Assembly (NCBI RefSeq): GCF_017874735.1 | Contig: NZ_JAGGLV010000023.1 | Span: 56,103-120,102 of the forward strand | Direction of reading: 5' to 3' | DNA: 64,000 nt | From: Paenibacillus silagei | GTDB taxonomy: Bacteria; Bacillota; Bacilli; Paenibacillales; Paenibacillaceae | Shown here: positions 44,568-53,708 of the stretch, piece after piece | Position numbering within the stretch: position 1 is the stretch's first letter | How the letters are laid out: the number at the start of each line of letters is the position of its first letter | Translations under genes and position numbers: made by a program | The notes under the pieces: generated by a model | What the model was told of the DNA's origin: nothing | Seen by the model: only the letters and a program-made list of their open reading frames with translations | Databases searched by the model: none

Positions 44568-46364
44568 ATGGTGAAAATGATTGCTGGGGGCCTGGGACTG
44601 TTGTTCAAAAAGGATTACTCACTGCGCAATACGATATTTCTGCGGCTGATTGTGACCTTTCTGCTCATTATGCTGCCTATTCTTGTCTTCGCCGCTTATC
44701 TGTATCAGTGGATTGTGCAAACGGCCAGCAGCGATATCCGAAGCTCGGCCAGTGCGCAAACCGTCTTCTACTTAAATGATATGGAGAATGAGATCGAGCG
44801 GATGAAGCTGCTGCAATACAGTCTGCTGGAGGATGAGGATCTGAACAAGCTGGCTCTGACCTGGGAGACGCTGCCGACCATTGACCGCACGGAGAATCTG
44901 AATTCGCTGATGAAGCGGCTGTTCATCGTGCAGAACAGCAGCACGTATATCAAGGACGTCAGGGTTCATATCATGACTATAGGCCGGACCATATCATCAG
45001 TTGGCGGCGTGCGTGAGATTGAACTGAAGCGCTTCCGCGAGATCCGCTCGGTCTTCGGGGACCGCCGTTCCCAGGTGATTGAGTGGGATGGCGGCCTGTA
45101 CCTTAGTGCGATGAAGCAGCGGGGCATCAAGGGGGCGGAGCCGCTGCTGACGGTCGAGATTGAGCTGGACACCCAGGAGCTGCGGGCGGCGCTGGGCCAA
45201 TTCAATACGTATCCCGGCAGTGGAACGCTGCTGCTCTCCGATAGTGCGAGATTCGCGCTCTACAGCATGACCGGCGAGCTGTCGCAGGCGGAACCGTCCC
45301 AGTATGCCCGGGATATCCGCGCGGTGGCCTCCGGGGATAGGCTGAGGATCGCAGGTGCGCCTTATTATATCGTCCAGACCGGCTCACAGGAGCTTGGCTT
45401 GTCCATCTACCGGATCATCCCGGAGGCTATTATCAAGAATCCGCTGAGCAAATTCTATACCTGGGCCTGGGTGTTCGCCGTGGCTGCGCTTGCCATCATC
45501 ATTGCTTTTGCACTATCGACCTACAAGTTCATTCATAAGCCGATGCTGACGCTGGTGAAGAGCTTCCGGAGAATGGAGCAGGGTGATCTGGACATTCATA
45601 TCCAGCATGAGTCGAAGGATGAATTCCGTTATCTGTACAGCCGCTTCAACCAGATGGTGAGCAATCTGCACTCCCTGATCGACCAGGTGTACAAGCAGAA
45701 GATTATGGCCCAGCGGGCAGAGCTGAAGCAGCTGCAATCACAGATTAACCCGCATTTTCTGTACAACAGCTTCTTCATTCTGAACACAATGGCGAAGACC
45801 GGCGATACCGAGCGGATCGAACAGCTTACAACGATGCTGGGGGAATACTTCCAGTTTGTCACCCGGAACGCTTCCGATCTGGTGTCATTGGAGCAGGAGA
45901 TTCACCATGCAAGGATGTATACAGAGATTCAGGCCATGCGCTTCTCCCGCAGAATTGGGGTCCGGTTCGATGCCTTGTCGGAGGAGCTGAAGAAGGTGCC
46001 CGTTCCGCGGCTGATTGTGCAGCCGATTATTGAGAACGCGTTCAAGCACAGCCTGGAAAAGAAAGCCATGGAGGGCCTGATCATTGTCCGCTTCGCGCAG
46101 GAAGGCCCGGATATCCGCATTATCGTTGAGGATAACGGGGACCGGCTGAGCGATGACATGCTGGAGCAACTGAAAGAGTCCCTTAATGTCTATCAGGAGC
46201 AGGCGGAGACCACCGGCCTTGTGAACATTCACCGGCGCATCCGCATAACCTTCGGGGAAGAGAGCGGCTTGCTGGCGGACCGGAGTGAGCTGGGCGGACT
46301 AAGGGTAACCATCCTGCTTAGAGCTGGAGGTGAGAATGCTGATGTACAGGATGCTTATCGTTGA
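44568..46364 (+). CDS. YesM-type sensor histidine kinase
   Basis: A 598-residue membrane kinase. Helices at about 22-48 and 295-320 flank a large extracytoplasmic sensor. A HAMP linker follows (KPMLTLVKSFRRMEQGDLDI), then the His_kinase domain with H396 in INPHFLYNSF and the ATPase domain with IENAFKHSLEKK and VEDNGD. The start could be 44,568 or the ATG at 44,577, which has GGTGA before it. It is 51 bp after the permease and overlaps its response regulator gene. It probably senses an outside sugar, perhaps through the binding protein. Confidence 0.93.
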   Translation: MVKMIAGGLGLLFKKDYSLRNTIFLRLIVTFLLIMLPILVFAAYLYQWIVQTASSDIRSSASAQTVFYLNDMENEIERMKLLQYSLLEDEDLNKLALTWETLPTIDRTENLNSLMKRLFIVQNSSTYIKDVRVHIMTIGRTISSVGGVREIELKRFREIRSVFGDRRSQVIEWDGGLYLSAMKQRGIKGAEPLLTVEIELDTQELRAALGQFNTYPGSGTLLLSDSARFALYSMTGELSQAEPSQYARDIRAVASGDRLRIAGAPYYIVQTGSQELGLSIYRIIPEAIIKNPLSKFYTWAWVFAVAALAIIIAFALSTYKFIHKPMLTLVKSFRRMEQGDLDIHIQHESKDEFRYLYSRFNQMVSNLHSLIDQVYKQKIMAQRAELKQLQSQINPHFLYNSFFILNTMAKTGDTERIEQLTTMLGEYFQFVTRNASDLVSLEQEIHHARMYTEIQAMRFSRRIGVRFDALSEELKKVPVPRLIVQPIIENAFKHSLEKKAMEGLIIVRFAQEGPDIRIIVEDNGDRLSDDMLEQLKESLNVYQEQAETTGLVNIHRRIRITFGEESGLLADRSELGGLRVTILLRAGGENADVQDAYR

Positions 46365-47970
46365 TGATGAAGAGATTATCACAGATGGACTGGCGGTAAT
46401 TTTCGGCAAAATGGAGCTTGAGCTGGACATCTACAAGGCTTACTCGGGCCGTGAAGCGCTAAATCTGCTGCACCGTACCCGGGTGGATATTGTCCTGTCT
46501 GATATCTGCATGCCCGAGATGGACGGGCTGGAGCTGATGGAGCATATCCGCCGGAGCTGGCCGCAATGCAAAATCGTCTTCCTGACCGGACACAGCGACT
46601 TCAATTATGTCTACCAGGCGATTCAGGCTCCGGGCGTCCAGTATGTGCTCAAGAATGAAGGTTATCCGAAGCTGATTGAAGCAGTGATGCGTGCGCTACA
46701 GGAATTGAACGACACCATGCAGGTGAATGATCTGATCCGTGAATCCAAGGAGCAGCTGAACACGCTGGAGACCTTGGCACAGGGCGATTATTTCCGCCAT
46801 CTCATTCACAGCGTCAAGGCGGATCAGGATATGGCCGGGGACTTCGTCCGTCTGAACATTCCGCTTGATGCTTCGCGGCCGGTGCTGATCGCTCTGGGCA
46901 GCATCAGTGATCCTGAATCCTCGCGCACGTATATGGACCGCCGGGAGACAGCGCTTGCGGTGAAGTTCTTGTCGGAGAAGCTGCTGAAGGAGCGGACGGT
47001 CAGCCTTGGGGTTATCGACCGGTACGGTGACCTGATCTGGCTGATTCAGCCGGACGGGACGGGAGAGGCTTCGCAGCCGGAGGATTTGGAGCAAATGATT
47101 AAATTTCTGGAAGGCACCTTCGAGCTGATTCAGCAGTCGTGCAGGGAATCGCTGGAGGTCGGGATGGCCATCACTCTCAGTGCGGAGGAGTCTGCCTGGT
47201 CCAGGCTTCAGGTAGTGTACGATAAAGCGAGGCAGGTTCAGCATTACCGGGCAGGTGACGGAGAGCGGATGGTGCAGAAGGTGCAGCTGAATGAAGCGGC
47301 GGCGCCGGATACCATGCGTGACCGGTTCATGCAGGGCAAGGTGGAGACTCTGGCTGCACATCTGGAGGCGGGCCGTAAGGAGGAATTCCTCCGGCTGTTC
47401 AGGGAGATGGCTGAACCTGCGGGGCAGGAATGCACGCGGGGCAACCCTTATTTGACTGAGCTGTATTACACCATTGCTCTGATGCTCATGTCGTATACGA
47501 ACAGATGGGAAGCGGACCAGGAGATCGGGGCAAGCGGGCTGATGCAGCTGGAGGTCCACCGGACATGGGGAGAAGCCTTCCGTTATCTGGAGGACACCGC
47601 CGGGAATCTGTTCTCTGTCCGCAGGAGCGGCGAGCAGAAGCGGGCGGCGGGTGTTATCGACCGGATCTGCATATATATAGAAGAGAATCTCGACCAGGAC
47701 CTGTCGCTGGTCCGTCTGGCCGATGTGATCCACTTCAATCCTTCCTATCTGTCCCGCCTGTTCAAGCAGGAACGGGGGATCAATCTGTCCGAGTATATTG
47801 AGGATATGCGCGTCCGCCAGGCCAAGGAGCTGCTGCGGAGGGGGGAGCTGAAAGTGGCGGAGGTCGGCTCGCTAATCGGCTACGTCACCCCGCAATCCTT
47901 CACCCGCGTATTCAAAAAGTGGACCGGAACCACGCCGCAGGAATACCGTATGGATGTGGTTGGCGGGTAA
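46336..47970 (+). CDS. YesN-type response regulator with AraC output domain
   Basis: A 544-residue regulator. The receiver domain has the phospho-acceptor D56 in VLSDICMPEMDG and K in YVLKNEG. A long middle region (about 150-420) follows, and the C-terminal AraC domain (about 440-544) has VRLADVIHFNPSYLSRLFK and GSLIGYVTPQSFTRVFK. The ATG at 46,336 is 5 bp after GGAGG and overlaps the kinase gene by 29 bp, so the pair is coupled. Likely targets are the importer operon and perhaps the hydrolase genes downstream. Confidence 0.93.
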   Translation: MLMYRMLIVDDEEIITDGLAVIFGKMELELDIYKAYSGREALNLLHRTRVDIVLSDICMPEMDGLELMEHIRRSWPQCKIVFLTGHSDFNYVYQAIQAPGVQYVLKNEGYPKLIEAVMRALQELNDTMQVNDLIRESKEQLNTLETLAQGDYFRHLIHSVKADQDMAGDFVRLNIPLDASRPVLIALGSISDPESSRTYMDRRETALAVKFLSEKLLKERTVSLGVIDRYGDLIWLIQPDGTGEASQPEDLEQMIKFLEGTFELIQQSCRESLEVGMAITLSAEESAWSRLQVVYDKARQVQHYRAGDGERMVQKVQLNEAAAPDTMRDRFMQGKVETLAAHLEAGRKEEFLRLFREMAEPAGQECTRGNPYLTELYYTIALMLMSYTNRWEADQEIGASGLMQLEVHRTWGEAFRYLEDTAGNLFSVRRSGEQKRAAGVIDRICIYIEENLDQDLSLVRLADVIHFNPSYLSRLFKQERGINLSEYIEDMRVRQAKELLRRGELKVAEVGSLIGYVTPQSFTRVFKKWTGTTPQEYRMDVVGG

Positions 47971-47978
47971 ATGTCCTG

Positions 47979-48003
47979 CGCTCGTGGCTGGCGGCCACGA
48001 GCG
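47979..48003 (+). other. Perfect inverted repeat after the response regulator gene
   Basis: CGCTCGTGGC and GCCACGAGCG form a perfect 10-bp stem with a TGGCG loop, 8 bp after the stop codon. No T-run follows, so it is not a classic terminator. It may protect the 3' end of the kinase/regulator mRNA. Confidence 0.6.
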
Positions 48004-48112
48004 AGGGTGGAGCAGGGGAGAGATAACGGGGAAGGTCCATTGGGTGAGAGCGACAGGATGAGAGACGTAAGAATGAGATACATTGGATGAGAAATATTAG
48101 AGGAAGATATAG

Positions 48113-48160
48113 TCGCTCCTTCGGGATGGATGGCGTTGCCTCCATCGTCCGGGGGAGCGA
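48113..48160 (+). other. Long imperfect hairpin in intergenic region
   Basis: TCGCTCC (48,113-48,119) pairs with GGAGCGA (48,154-48,160). Inside, GATGGATGGC and GCCTCCATC pair imperfectly around a GTT loop. It stands directly before the repeat array. No T-run follows. Function unknown. Confidence 0.5.
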
Positions 48161-48180
48161 TTGTTCGTTGAGGAGAGTAA

Positions 48181-48290
48181 ATGAAAGGGATAAATCCCAT
48201 TAATGCAACTGAAAGTTGACTGGATGGGGAAATGAAAGGGATAAATCCCATTGATGCAGCCAAAAGTCGGCTGGATGGAGAAATGAAAGG
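48181..48290. repeat. Two-and-a-bit copies of a 51-bp repeat, GGGATAAATCCC type
   Basis: ATGAAAGGG recurs at 48,181, 48,232 and 48,283, exactly 51 bp apart. The first two copies carry the palindrome GGGATAAATCCC; the third is cut short. The rest of the unit (for example AAAAGTCGGCTGGATG) resembles the linker of the larger array that follows, so this is a variant of the same element with a different palindrome. Confidence 0.8.
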
Positions 48291-48308
48291 GAAGGTATTA
48301 GAGTAACG

Positions 48309-48842
48309 AGGAGCACAAGTGCCCCTGATATCGGCAGAAGTTGGCTAAATGAACAAATCAGGAGCACAAGTGCCCCTGATATCGGCATAAGTCGGCTAAA
48401 TGAACAAATCAGGAGCAGAAGTGCCCCTGATATCGGTAGAAGTTGGCTAAATGAACAAATCAGGAGCAGAAGTGCCCCTGATATCGGCAGAAGTTGGCTA
48501 AACGAACAAATCAGGAGCACAAGTGCCCCTGATATCGGTAGAAGTTGGCTAAATGAACAAATCAGGAGCACAAGTGCCCCTGATTCCAGCAGAAGTCGGC
48601 TAAATGAACAAATCAGGAGCACAAGTGCCCCTGATATCGGCAGAAGTTGGCTAAATGAACAAACGAGGAGCACAAGTGCCCCTGATATCGGCAGAAGTTG
48701 GCTAAATGAACGAACGAGGAGCACAAGTGCCCCTTATATCGGCATAAGTCGGCTAAACGAACAAATCAGGAGCACAAGTGCCCCTGATTCCAGCAGAAGT
48801 CGGCTAAATGAACAAATCAGGAGCACAAGTGCCCCTGATTTC
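48309..48842. repeat. Tandem array of 51-bp palindromic repeats (ten full units and a partial one)
   Basis: Units begin at 48,309, 48,360, 48,411, 48,462, 48,513, 48,564, 48,615, 48,666, 48,717, 48,768 and 48,819 (partial). Each starts AGGAGCACAAGTGCCCC, a near-palindrome centred on AA. A linker follows with a GAAGTTGGC or TAAGTCGGC stretch, then TAAATGAACAAATC. Two units read GCAGAAGTGC in the core. There are no unique spacers, so it is not CRISPR. Together with the flanks it fills the 946 bp between the response regulator and the GH8 gene, where I see no credible coding sequence. Confidence 0.92.
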
Positions 48843-48916
48843 ACTCTACATAGTCCATCTGCCCCGCCAGAAGTAGGCCAATGGAGGACAGTGAGGCCAG
48901 CTTTAGTTAGTTTCTT

Positions 48917-50062
48917 TTATAAGTAAATCCGATAATTCCCGCTCAGCGCCAGCATGGTGAAGAAGTATAGACAGTTGTCGTAATACCGCCGTTCTCCGGT
49001 GCGCAGCGGGGTGTCCCAGAATAGCTTGACGAAATGCCCGGCATCCGGGCCATCGGCGGCAAGCGAGGCCATGGCCAGAGTGGATAGCAGGCCGACCGGA
49101 TGCAGCGAAGGCTCGTCGAACGGCTGACCGTCAATGGTATACCGCCGGTAATCAGCCGGATCGATATCGCGGAAGAAAGCCTGAATGCGGTTAGACTGCT
49201 CTACCTGCCAAGGATCGCAGCGGAACCATTCATAATCCAGCCCAATGTTGGCGGCGACCCGGTAAGCATCACTGAAGAAGTGGCGGAAGTCGCCATGCGG
49301 TTGAGGTTCCGCCGGAGTTCCGTCATAGTTGGCGTATTCCGGCGACAGCCCGGTAACCGGGTGGCAGGCCAGATGCAGGTAATCCCGGCTCCGAGCAGCG
49401 GCATCCTTCCAGAACGCCCGGTCTGCTTCATCCGCTTGCAGCGCAAACAAATCATAGAAATGCGGCAAATGATAGGAGGGATCGCTGAACGGAGTCTCCG
49501 GGATGAACTTGATCAGCCGGGTCTCCGGGTCCCACATCGGCTGGCCTTCCCCGTCTTCTCCTTTGTGCACACAAGCGCGGAGAATAATTCTGGCCTGCTC
49601 GGAATAATTGAACGGCGCGGCTCCGTCACCCCAGCGGCGGGAAGCGAAGAACAGTGCCATCGCGAAGAACTCCTCTCCATCCGGCGCGGGACCGGGAGAC
49701 AGCCGTGTACCGTCCAGTTTACAGTGCCAGGCGAAATAATCCTTGTAACGGCCTTCCGTATGCTGCATGAATACCTTGGCGAAATTCCAGAGCCGGTCGA
49801 ACTCCTCCTTTTTATCCATCTGAACCGCCATCATCATCCCGTAGGACATGCCCTCTGTGCGCACATCGGTATTGCCTGTATCTACAATATAACCCTTATC
49901 CTCATCCATAGTATGATAGAGCCGGACATCAGGGGCGCCGTAGAACATTTCGTTCCAGGTATCTTCCAGCCGCTGCTGAATCGCCTCCGGACGCAGTCCG
50001 TTCTCAAGGAACAGATTTCTGTACTCCCCTGTGTAAAAAGAGCCCTCTGTAGTATTCATCAT
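48917..50062 (-). CDS. GH8 reducing-end xylose-releasing exo-oligoxylanase (Rex-like)
   Basis: A 381-residue enzyme on the reverse strand. NTDVRTEGMSYGMM contains E70, which corresponds to the general acid of the Bacillus halodurans Rex enzyme. FSDAYRVAANIGLDYEW contains the conserved aspartate region. The length is the same as for Rex. No signal peptide is seen, so it probably trims imported xylo-oligosaccharides from the reducing end in the cytoplasm. The start follows GGAGGATGTT. It is divergent from the GH43 gene at 50,284 and ends against the repeat array. Confidence 0.92.
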   Translation of the reverse strand: MMNTTEGSFYTGEYRNLFLENGLRPEAIQQRLEDTWNEMFYGAPDVRLYHTMDEDKGYIVDTGNTDVRTEGMSYGMMMAVQMDKKEEFDRLWNFAKVFMQHTEGRYKDYFAWHCKLDGTRLSPGPAPDGEEFFAMALFFASRRWGDGAAPFNYSEQARIILRACVHKGEDGEGQPMWDPETRLIKFIPETPFSDPSYHLPHFYDLFALQADEADRAFWKDAAARSRDYLHLACHPVTGLSPEYANYDGTPAEPQPHGDFRHFFSDAYRVAANIGLDYEWFRCDPWQVEQSNRIQAFFRDIDPADYRRYTIDGQPFDEPSLHPVGLLSTLAMASLAADGPDAGHFVKLFWDTPLRTGERRYYDNCLYFFTMLALSGNYRIYL

Positions 50063-50120
50063 AACATCCTCCAGGTGAATTTTATTTTGCCCAAGTATAT
50101 CATAAGCGGCAGTATAGAGA

Positions 50121-50134
50121 TTAAAGCGTTTTCC
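50121..50134. promoter_or_regulatory. Possible cre site between GH8 and GH43 genes
   Basis: TTAAAGCGTTTTCC, or GGAAAACGCTTTAA on the other strand, keeps the AANCG core and dyad of cre but misses two consensus positions. Its place between two divergent hydrolase genes makes CcpA control plausible for both. Confidence 0.4.
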
Positions 50135-50206
50135 AGATATTTTATAGAGGATTCCGGCTCCGGCCCATAATCTAAGGATAGATCAAGCTTAGGTGTCTAT
50201 ATGTCA

Positions 50207-50236
50207 TGGACTTCACGCCAAAAGCTTCTCTATACT
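50207..50236 (+). promoter_or_regulatory. Putative promoter of the GH43 gene
   Basis: TGGACT (50,207-50,212) and TATACT (50,231-50,236) are spaced by 18 bp and match consensus at 4 and 5 of 6 positions. They lie about 48 bp before the GH43 start. Confidence 0.4.
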
Positions 50237-50283
50237 GATAGGACATGCTGCAAGATGAATAACAAGGTAAGGGTGATAGAGCT

Positions 50284-52101
50284 ATGAATGAGGTGGCAGA
50301 GCTAATGAAGCTTACAGTCTACACGCGCATACCGAACCAGGATTACACCGGGTCTCTCGCCAACAGTGTCCATATGGCCTGTGCAGATGACCCTAACGAA
50401 TTTCAGCCGCTGAACCGGAACTATGGCCTATTATTTGCCGTGGCCACCGTGGATGAGAACAATGTGATTCATGAAAAAGGACTCAAAAACCCCTATCTGT
50501 TCCGCACACAGGATGGTGCTTTCGGGATGATTGCGGTAAGGATTGACGCCTCGGGGGAGGATGACGGGGAGAGCAGGGGGCAGATTCTGCTGTGGACCTC
50601 GCCGGATCTGGTGACCTTCGATGCCCAGCGGCTTGTCCGGCTCGATAATGAACGCTATGTAAAAGAAGCAGTCTGCGCACTGGACAGCACTGGCGGATAT
50701 GAGATCCGCTGGCAGGACAATGACGGCAGCTATTATGTGAACCGGCTGGCCGATCTGCGGAAGCCGGAAGGGATCTCGCCGCCGGAGCCTGCGGAAGCTT
50801 ACACAGTAGAGCGGCCCGCTCAGCCGCTGCCCGGAACCTGTCCGGGGAATGTGCTGACAGTAGACGGTCCCGCCGGCCGCAAGGTTCAGGCGGCCTGGAC
50901 CCCGGTGCATAACACCGGTATTCGCGTGGAGGAGCAGGTCAGTGTCCACTCCGCCGGCGAATTGACAAAGGTCAGAGCCACAGCGCTATATTCTGACGGC
51001 TCCACTGCCGATAAGCGGGTGGCCTGGGATACCGCAGGGATTGATTTCACCTTGCCGGGAACACATACCATACATGGCAAAGTGGTCACTTTTGACTTGC
51101 CGTTCCCGTTAGCAAGCGGTTATGCAGACCCGGTGATTCTCCCCTGGAACGGCAGGTATTACTTCCTGGCTACCAATGACAATGTCAATAATATCGGCAT
51201 CTATGTCCGCGTGGCAGATACTTTACAGGACTTATTCGCTCCGGGCTTCCAGGAAGCCGTTATACTGGACCTGAATGAGGAGCTGAACTTCATCCAGACC
51301 TTCTGGGCACCGGAATTCCATGTCATCGGCGGGGAGCTGTACATTCTGTTCGCTGTTGGCGGCAAGGTATGGGGACCGCAATGCCATCTGATGAAGCTGA
51401 ACCCCGGCGGCGATATTATGAAGGCCGGGGATTGGAGCACGCCGGTCCGGGTGAAGCGGATGGACGGTACTCCATTGGCCGCAGACGGCATTACGCTGGA
51501 TATGACTTATTTCAAGGCAGACGGCACCTCCTGTGTAGTCTGGTCTTACCGCAAAGGGATCGGAACGCCGCTGGATACCGGCTCCATGCTATACATCGCC
51601 ACTGTAGATGAAGCGAACCCGGCGGTATTAACCAGTGAACCAGTGCTGCTGTCGCGTCCTCTGCTGGGGTGGGAGAATGTTCAGGGCACGATTAATAACG
51701 AAGGCCCGTATCCGCTCCTGACGGAAGATACCGTGTATATTGCCTATTCCGGCGGGGCGGCAACGGGATATACCTATGCGGTGGGCTGGTTAAGCATTCC
51801 ACGGGGCGGCGATGTTCTGGATGCCGGTGCCTGGAGCAAGGCGGGCACGCCGGCACTTTCTTATTATTCGCTGGACGGGGTGTATGGCCCGGGGCATAAT
51901 TCCTTTTTCCAGGATACAGATGGTACTACGCTAGTCCTCTACCACGGGGAAGAGCAACTGGTGAAGCATGGAACGAGATGCTCGGCGATCCACAGAGTGC
52001 ATTACAACAGTAACGGAGTTCCACTGCTCGATGTGGCCGGGGAGAGAGATGTACATCCGGATTACGCCGACTGCACGATACAGGTGACAGTGCTTGCTTA
52101 G
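50284..52101 (+). CDS. GH43 glycosidase with an extra N-terminal propeller-like domain
   Basis: A 605-residue protein. Residues about 20-165 look like a reduced beta-propeller glycosidase domain (LKNPYLFRTQDG; ILLWTSPDLVTFDAQRL). Residues about 180-265 are Ig-like (KVRATALYSDGSTADKRVAWD). Residues about 275-600 are a GH43 catalytic domain with ADPVILPWNGRYY (base), FWAPEFHV, NNEGPYPLL (acid) and GPGHNSFF. Members cleave alpha-L-arabinofuranosyl or beta-xylosyl links; the exact activity is not readable. No signal peptide is visible. A start at the ATG at 50,305 is possible. The next GH43 gene starts 71 bp downstream, so both may share a transcript. Confidence 0.87.
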   Translation: MNEVAELMKLTVYTRIPNQDYTGSLANSVHMACADDPNEFQPLNRNYGLLFAVATVDENNVIHEKGLKNPYLFRTQDGAFGMIAVRIDASGEDDGESRGQILLWTSPDLVTFDAQRLVRLDNERYVKEAVCALDSTGGYEIRWQDNDGSYYVNRLADLRKPEGISPPEPAEAYTVERPAQPLPGTCPGNVLTVDGPAGRKVQAAWTPVHNTGIRVEEQVSVHSAGELTKVRATALYSDGSTADKRVAWDTAGIDFTLPGTHTIHGKVVTFDLPFPLASGYADPVILPWNGRYYFLATNDNVNNIGIYVRVADTLQDLFAPGFQEAVILDLNEELNFIQTFWAPEFHVIGGELYILFAVGGKVWGPQCHLMKLNPGGDIMKAGDWSTPVRVKRMDGTPLAADGITLDMTYFKADGTSCVVWSYRKGIGTPLDTGSMLYIATVDEANPAVLTSEPVLLSRPLLGWENVQGTINNEGPYPLLTEDTVYIAYSGGAATGYTYAVGWLSIPRGGDVLDAGAWSKAGTPALSYYSLDGVYGPGHNSFFQDTDGTTLVLYHGEEQLVKHGTRCSAIHRVHYNSNGVPLLDVAGERDVHPDYADCTIQVTVLA

Positions 52102-52172
52102 TCTGGAGTCACGGCCATCCCAGAATGAAAAATTAACAACGACAATCTATATAACAAATGGAGGATGTTAGA

Positions 52173-53600
52173 ATGACACAACAACAAGGATTCAACCCCT
52201 ATCTGCCTTCCTGGGAGTACGTGCCGGATGCGGAGCCTTATGTTTTTGAAGGAAGAGTATATGTCTATGGCTCGCATGACCGGTTCAACGGACACGCCTT
52301 CTGTCTGAACGACTATGTCTGTTGGTCAGCGCCGGAGGACAATCTGGGCGATTGGCAGTATGAAGGGGTGATCTACAAGACGACAGATGACCCGCTCAAC
52401 CCGGAAGGCAGCATGTGTCTATATGCACCGGATGTGACGCAGGGACCCGACGGGCGCTATTATCTCTACTATGTACTGGACAAGGTTTCTGTCGTATCGG
52501 TAGCGGTCTGCGATAAGCCGGGCGGCAAATATGAATTCTACGGTTATGTAACCTACGGGGACGGCACGCGTCTGGGCGAACGGGAAGGCGATGAGCCGCA
52601 GTTTGACCCGGGGGTATTGACCGAAGGAGACACCACTTACCTGTACACCGGCTTCTGCGGATACGGCGACAAGTCCAGACACGGCGCGATGGCTACCGTA
52701 CTGGGTCCCGATATGCTTACGATTATTGAAGAGCCTGTGTTCGTTGCACCGAGCCAGCCTTACAGCCAGGGAACCGGCTTCGAGGGCTATGAGTTCTTCG
52801 AGGCCCCTTCCATCCGCAAAAGAGGAGATATCTATTACCTGATCTATTCCTCCATCTCGATGCATGAGCTGTGTTATGCCACCAGCAGTCATCCTACCCG
52901 GGATTTCGTGTATCAGGGAGTCATTGTGAGCAACTGTGATCTGCACATCGATACGTATAAGCCTGCGGACCGGACGATGTATTACGGCGGCAATAACCAC
53001 GGCAGCATCGTGGAGGTTAATGGAGCGTGGTATATCTTCTATCACCGGCATACCAACGGGACCGCGTTCTCGCGCCAGGGCTGCATCGAGCCGATTACGT
53101 TCCGTGAAGACGGCACCATCCCGCAGGTGGAGATCACAACCTCCGGCCCGAACGGCGGCCCGCTGGAGGGACGCGGAGAATATCCGGCTTACCTGGCCTG
53201 TCATTTGTTCACGAAGGATCAGGAGATGTATACCGGAGGGTTTGGCAAGGTGGGTGCGTGGATGGACAGCCGGTTCCCGAAGATTACCCAGGACGGCAGA
53301 GACGGCGACGAAGAGGTTGGCTATATTGCCAATATGACGGAGTCGGCGACCGCCGGGTTCAAGTATTTTGACTGCAAGGGAGTTAACCGGGTCTCCATCA
53401 AGGTGCGGGGATATTGCCATGGGGAGTTCCAGGTGAAGACGGCTTGGGACGGACCTGCGCTTGCTTCTATTCCGGTAGGCTTCACTAATGTCTGGAAAGA
53501 ATATGCTGCGGAAGTGGAGATTCCGGACGGCGTGCAGGCCTTGTATTTCACATACACCGGAGGCGGCGGCGCTCAATTTGCTTCATTTACACTGGAATAG
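52173..53600 (+). CDS. GH43 glycosidase with C-terminal CBM6-like domain
   Basis: A 475-residue protein. The catalytic five-bladed propeller (about 8-325) shows DAEPYVFEGRVYVYGSHD (base), LYAPDVTQGPDGRYY, FFEAPSIRKRG (acid) and NNHGSIVEVNGAWYIFYHR. Residues about 345-475 form a beta-sandwich like CBM6 (FKYFDCKGVNRVSIKVRGY to the end). It is related to arabinofuranosidases and xylosidases acting on xylan fragments. The ATG at 52,173 follows GGAGG by 9 bp; the earlier in-frame ATG at 52,158 overlaps that site. It has no signal peptide and ends at a terminator. Confidence 0.9.
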   Translation: MTQQQGFNPYLPSWEYVPDAEPYVFEGRVYVYGSHDRFNGHAFCLNDYVCWSAPEDNLGDWQYEGVIYKTTDDPLNPEGSMCLYAPDVTQGPDGRYYLYYVLDKVSVVSVAVCDKPGGKYEFYGYVTYGDGTRLGEREGDEPQFDPGVLTEGDTTYLYTGFCGYGDKSRHGAMATVLGPDMLTIIEEPVFVAPSQPYSQGTGFEGYEFFEAPSIRKRGDIYYLIYSSISMHELCYATSSHPTRDFVYQGVIVSNCDLHIDTYKPADRTMYYGGNNHGSIVEVNGAWYIFYHRHTNGTAFSRQGCIEPITFREDGTIPQVEITTSGPNGGPLEGRGEYPAYLACHLFTKDQEMYTGGFGKVGAWMDSRFPKITQDGRDGDEEVGYIANMTESATAGFKYFDCKGVNRVSIKVRGYCHGEFQVKTAWDGPALASIPVGFTNVWKEYAAEVEIPDGVQALYFTYTGGGGAQFASFTLE

Positions 53601-53631
53601 ACCGGAGGCATCAGACCAGGCATGACACAGA

Positions 53632-53670
53632 CAGCAGGACCAGGGAGCGTGTTCCCGGTGCTGCTGTTTT
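53632..53670 (+). terminator. Rho-independent terminator after the GH43 pair
   Basis: CAGCAGGACCAGGGA pairs imperfectly with TCCCGGTGCTGCTG across a short loop, followed by TTTT. It separates the two GH43 genes from the convergent AraC gene. Confidence 0.75.
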
Positions 53671-53708
53671 GTCGTTCACATCGTAGAGCGTACGCTCTCA
53701 GCCTGCTG

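Noticed and set aside
46696..47733. 345-codon reverse open frame opposite the response regulator
   Set aside because: Antisense to a gene with receiver and AraC motifs; low-complexity Leu/Arg/His/Gln content typical of a shadow frame.
48200..48724. Reverse-strand open frame of about 174 codons with a 17-residue hydrophobic repeat
   Set aside because: It exists only because the repeat unit is 51 bp, a multiple of three. It starts with an unsupported GTG inside the array, and the sister array has 52-bp units that break the frame.
48309..48842. CRISPR array
   Set aside because: The whole 51-bp unit repeats; there are no unique spacers, no typical repeat length and no cas genes in the window. 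The same holds for the 63.4-64.0 kb array.
49100..50170. 356-codon forward open frame opposite the GH8 gene
   Set aside because: The GH8 protein on the other strand has clear catalytic motifs and a good ribosome site; the forward frame has neither and reflects high G+C antisense openness.
52419..53576. 385-codon reverse open frame opposite the second GH43 gene
   Set aside because: Antisense shadow of a well-supported GH43 gene; no family motifs and no start signal.
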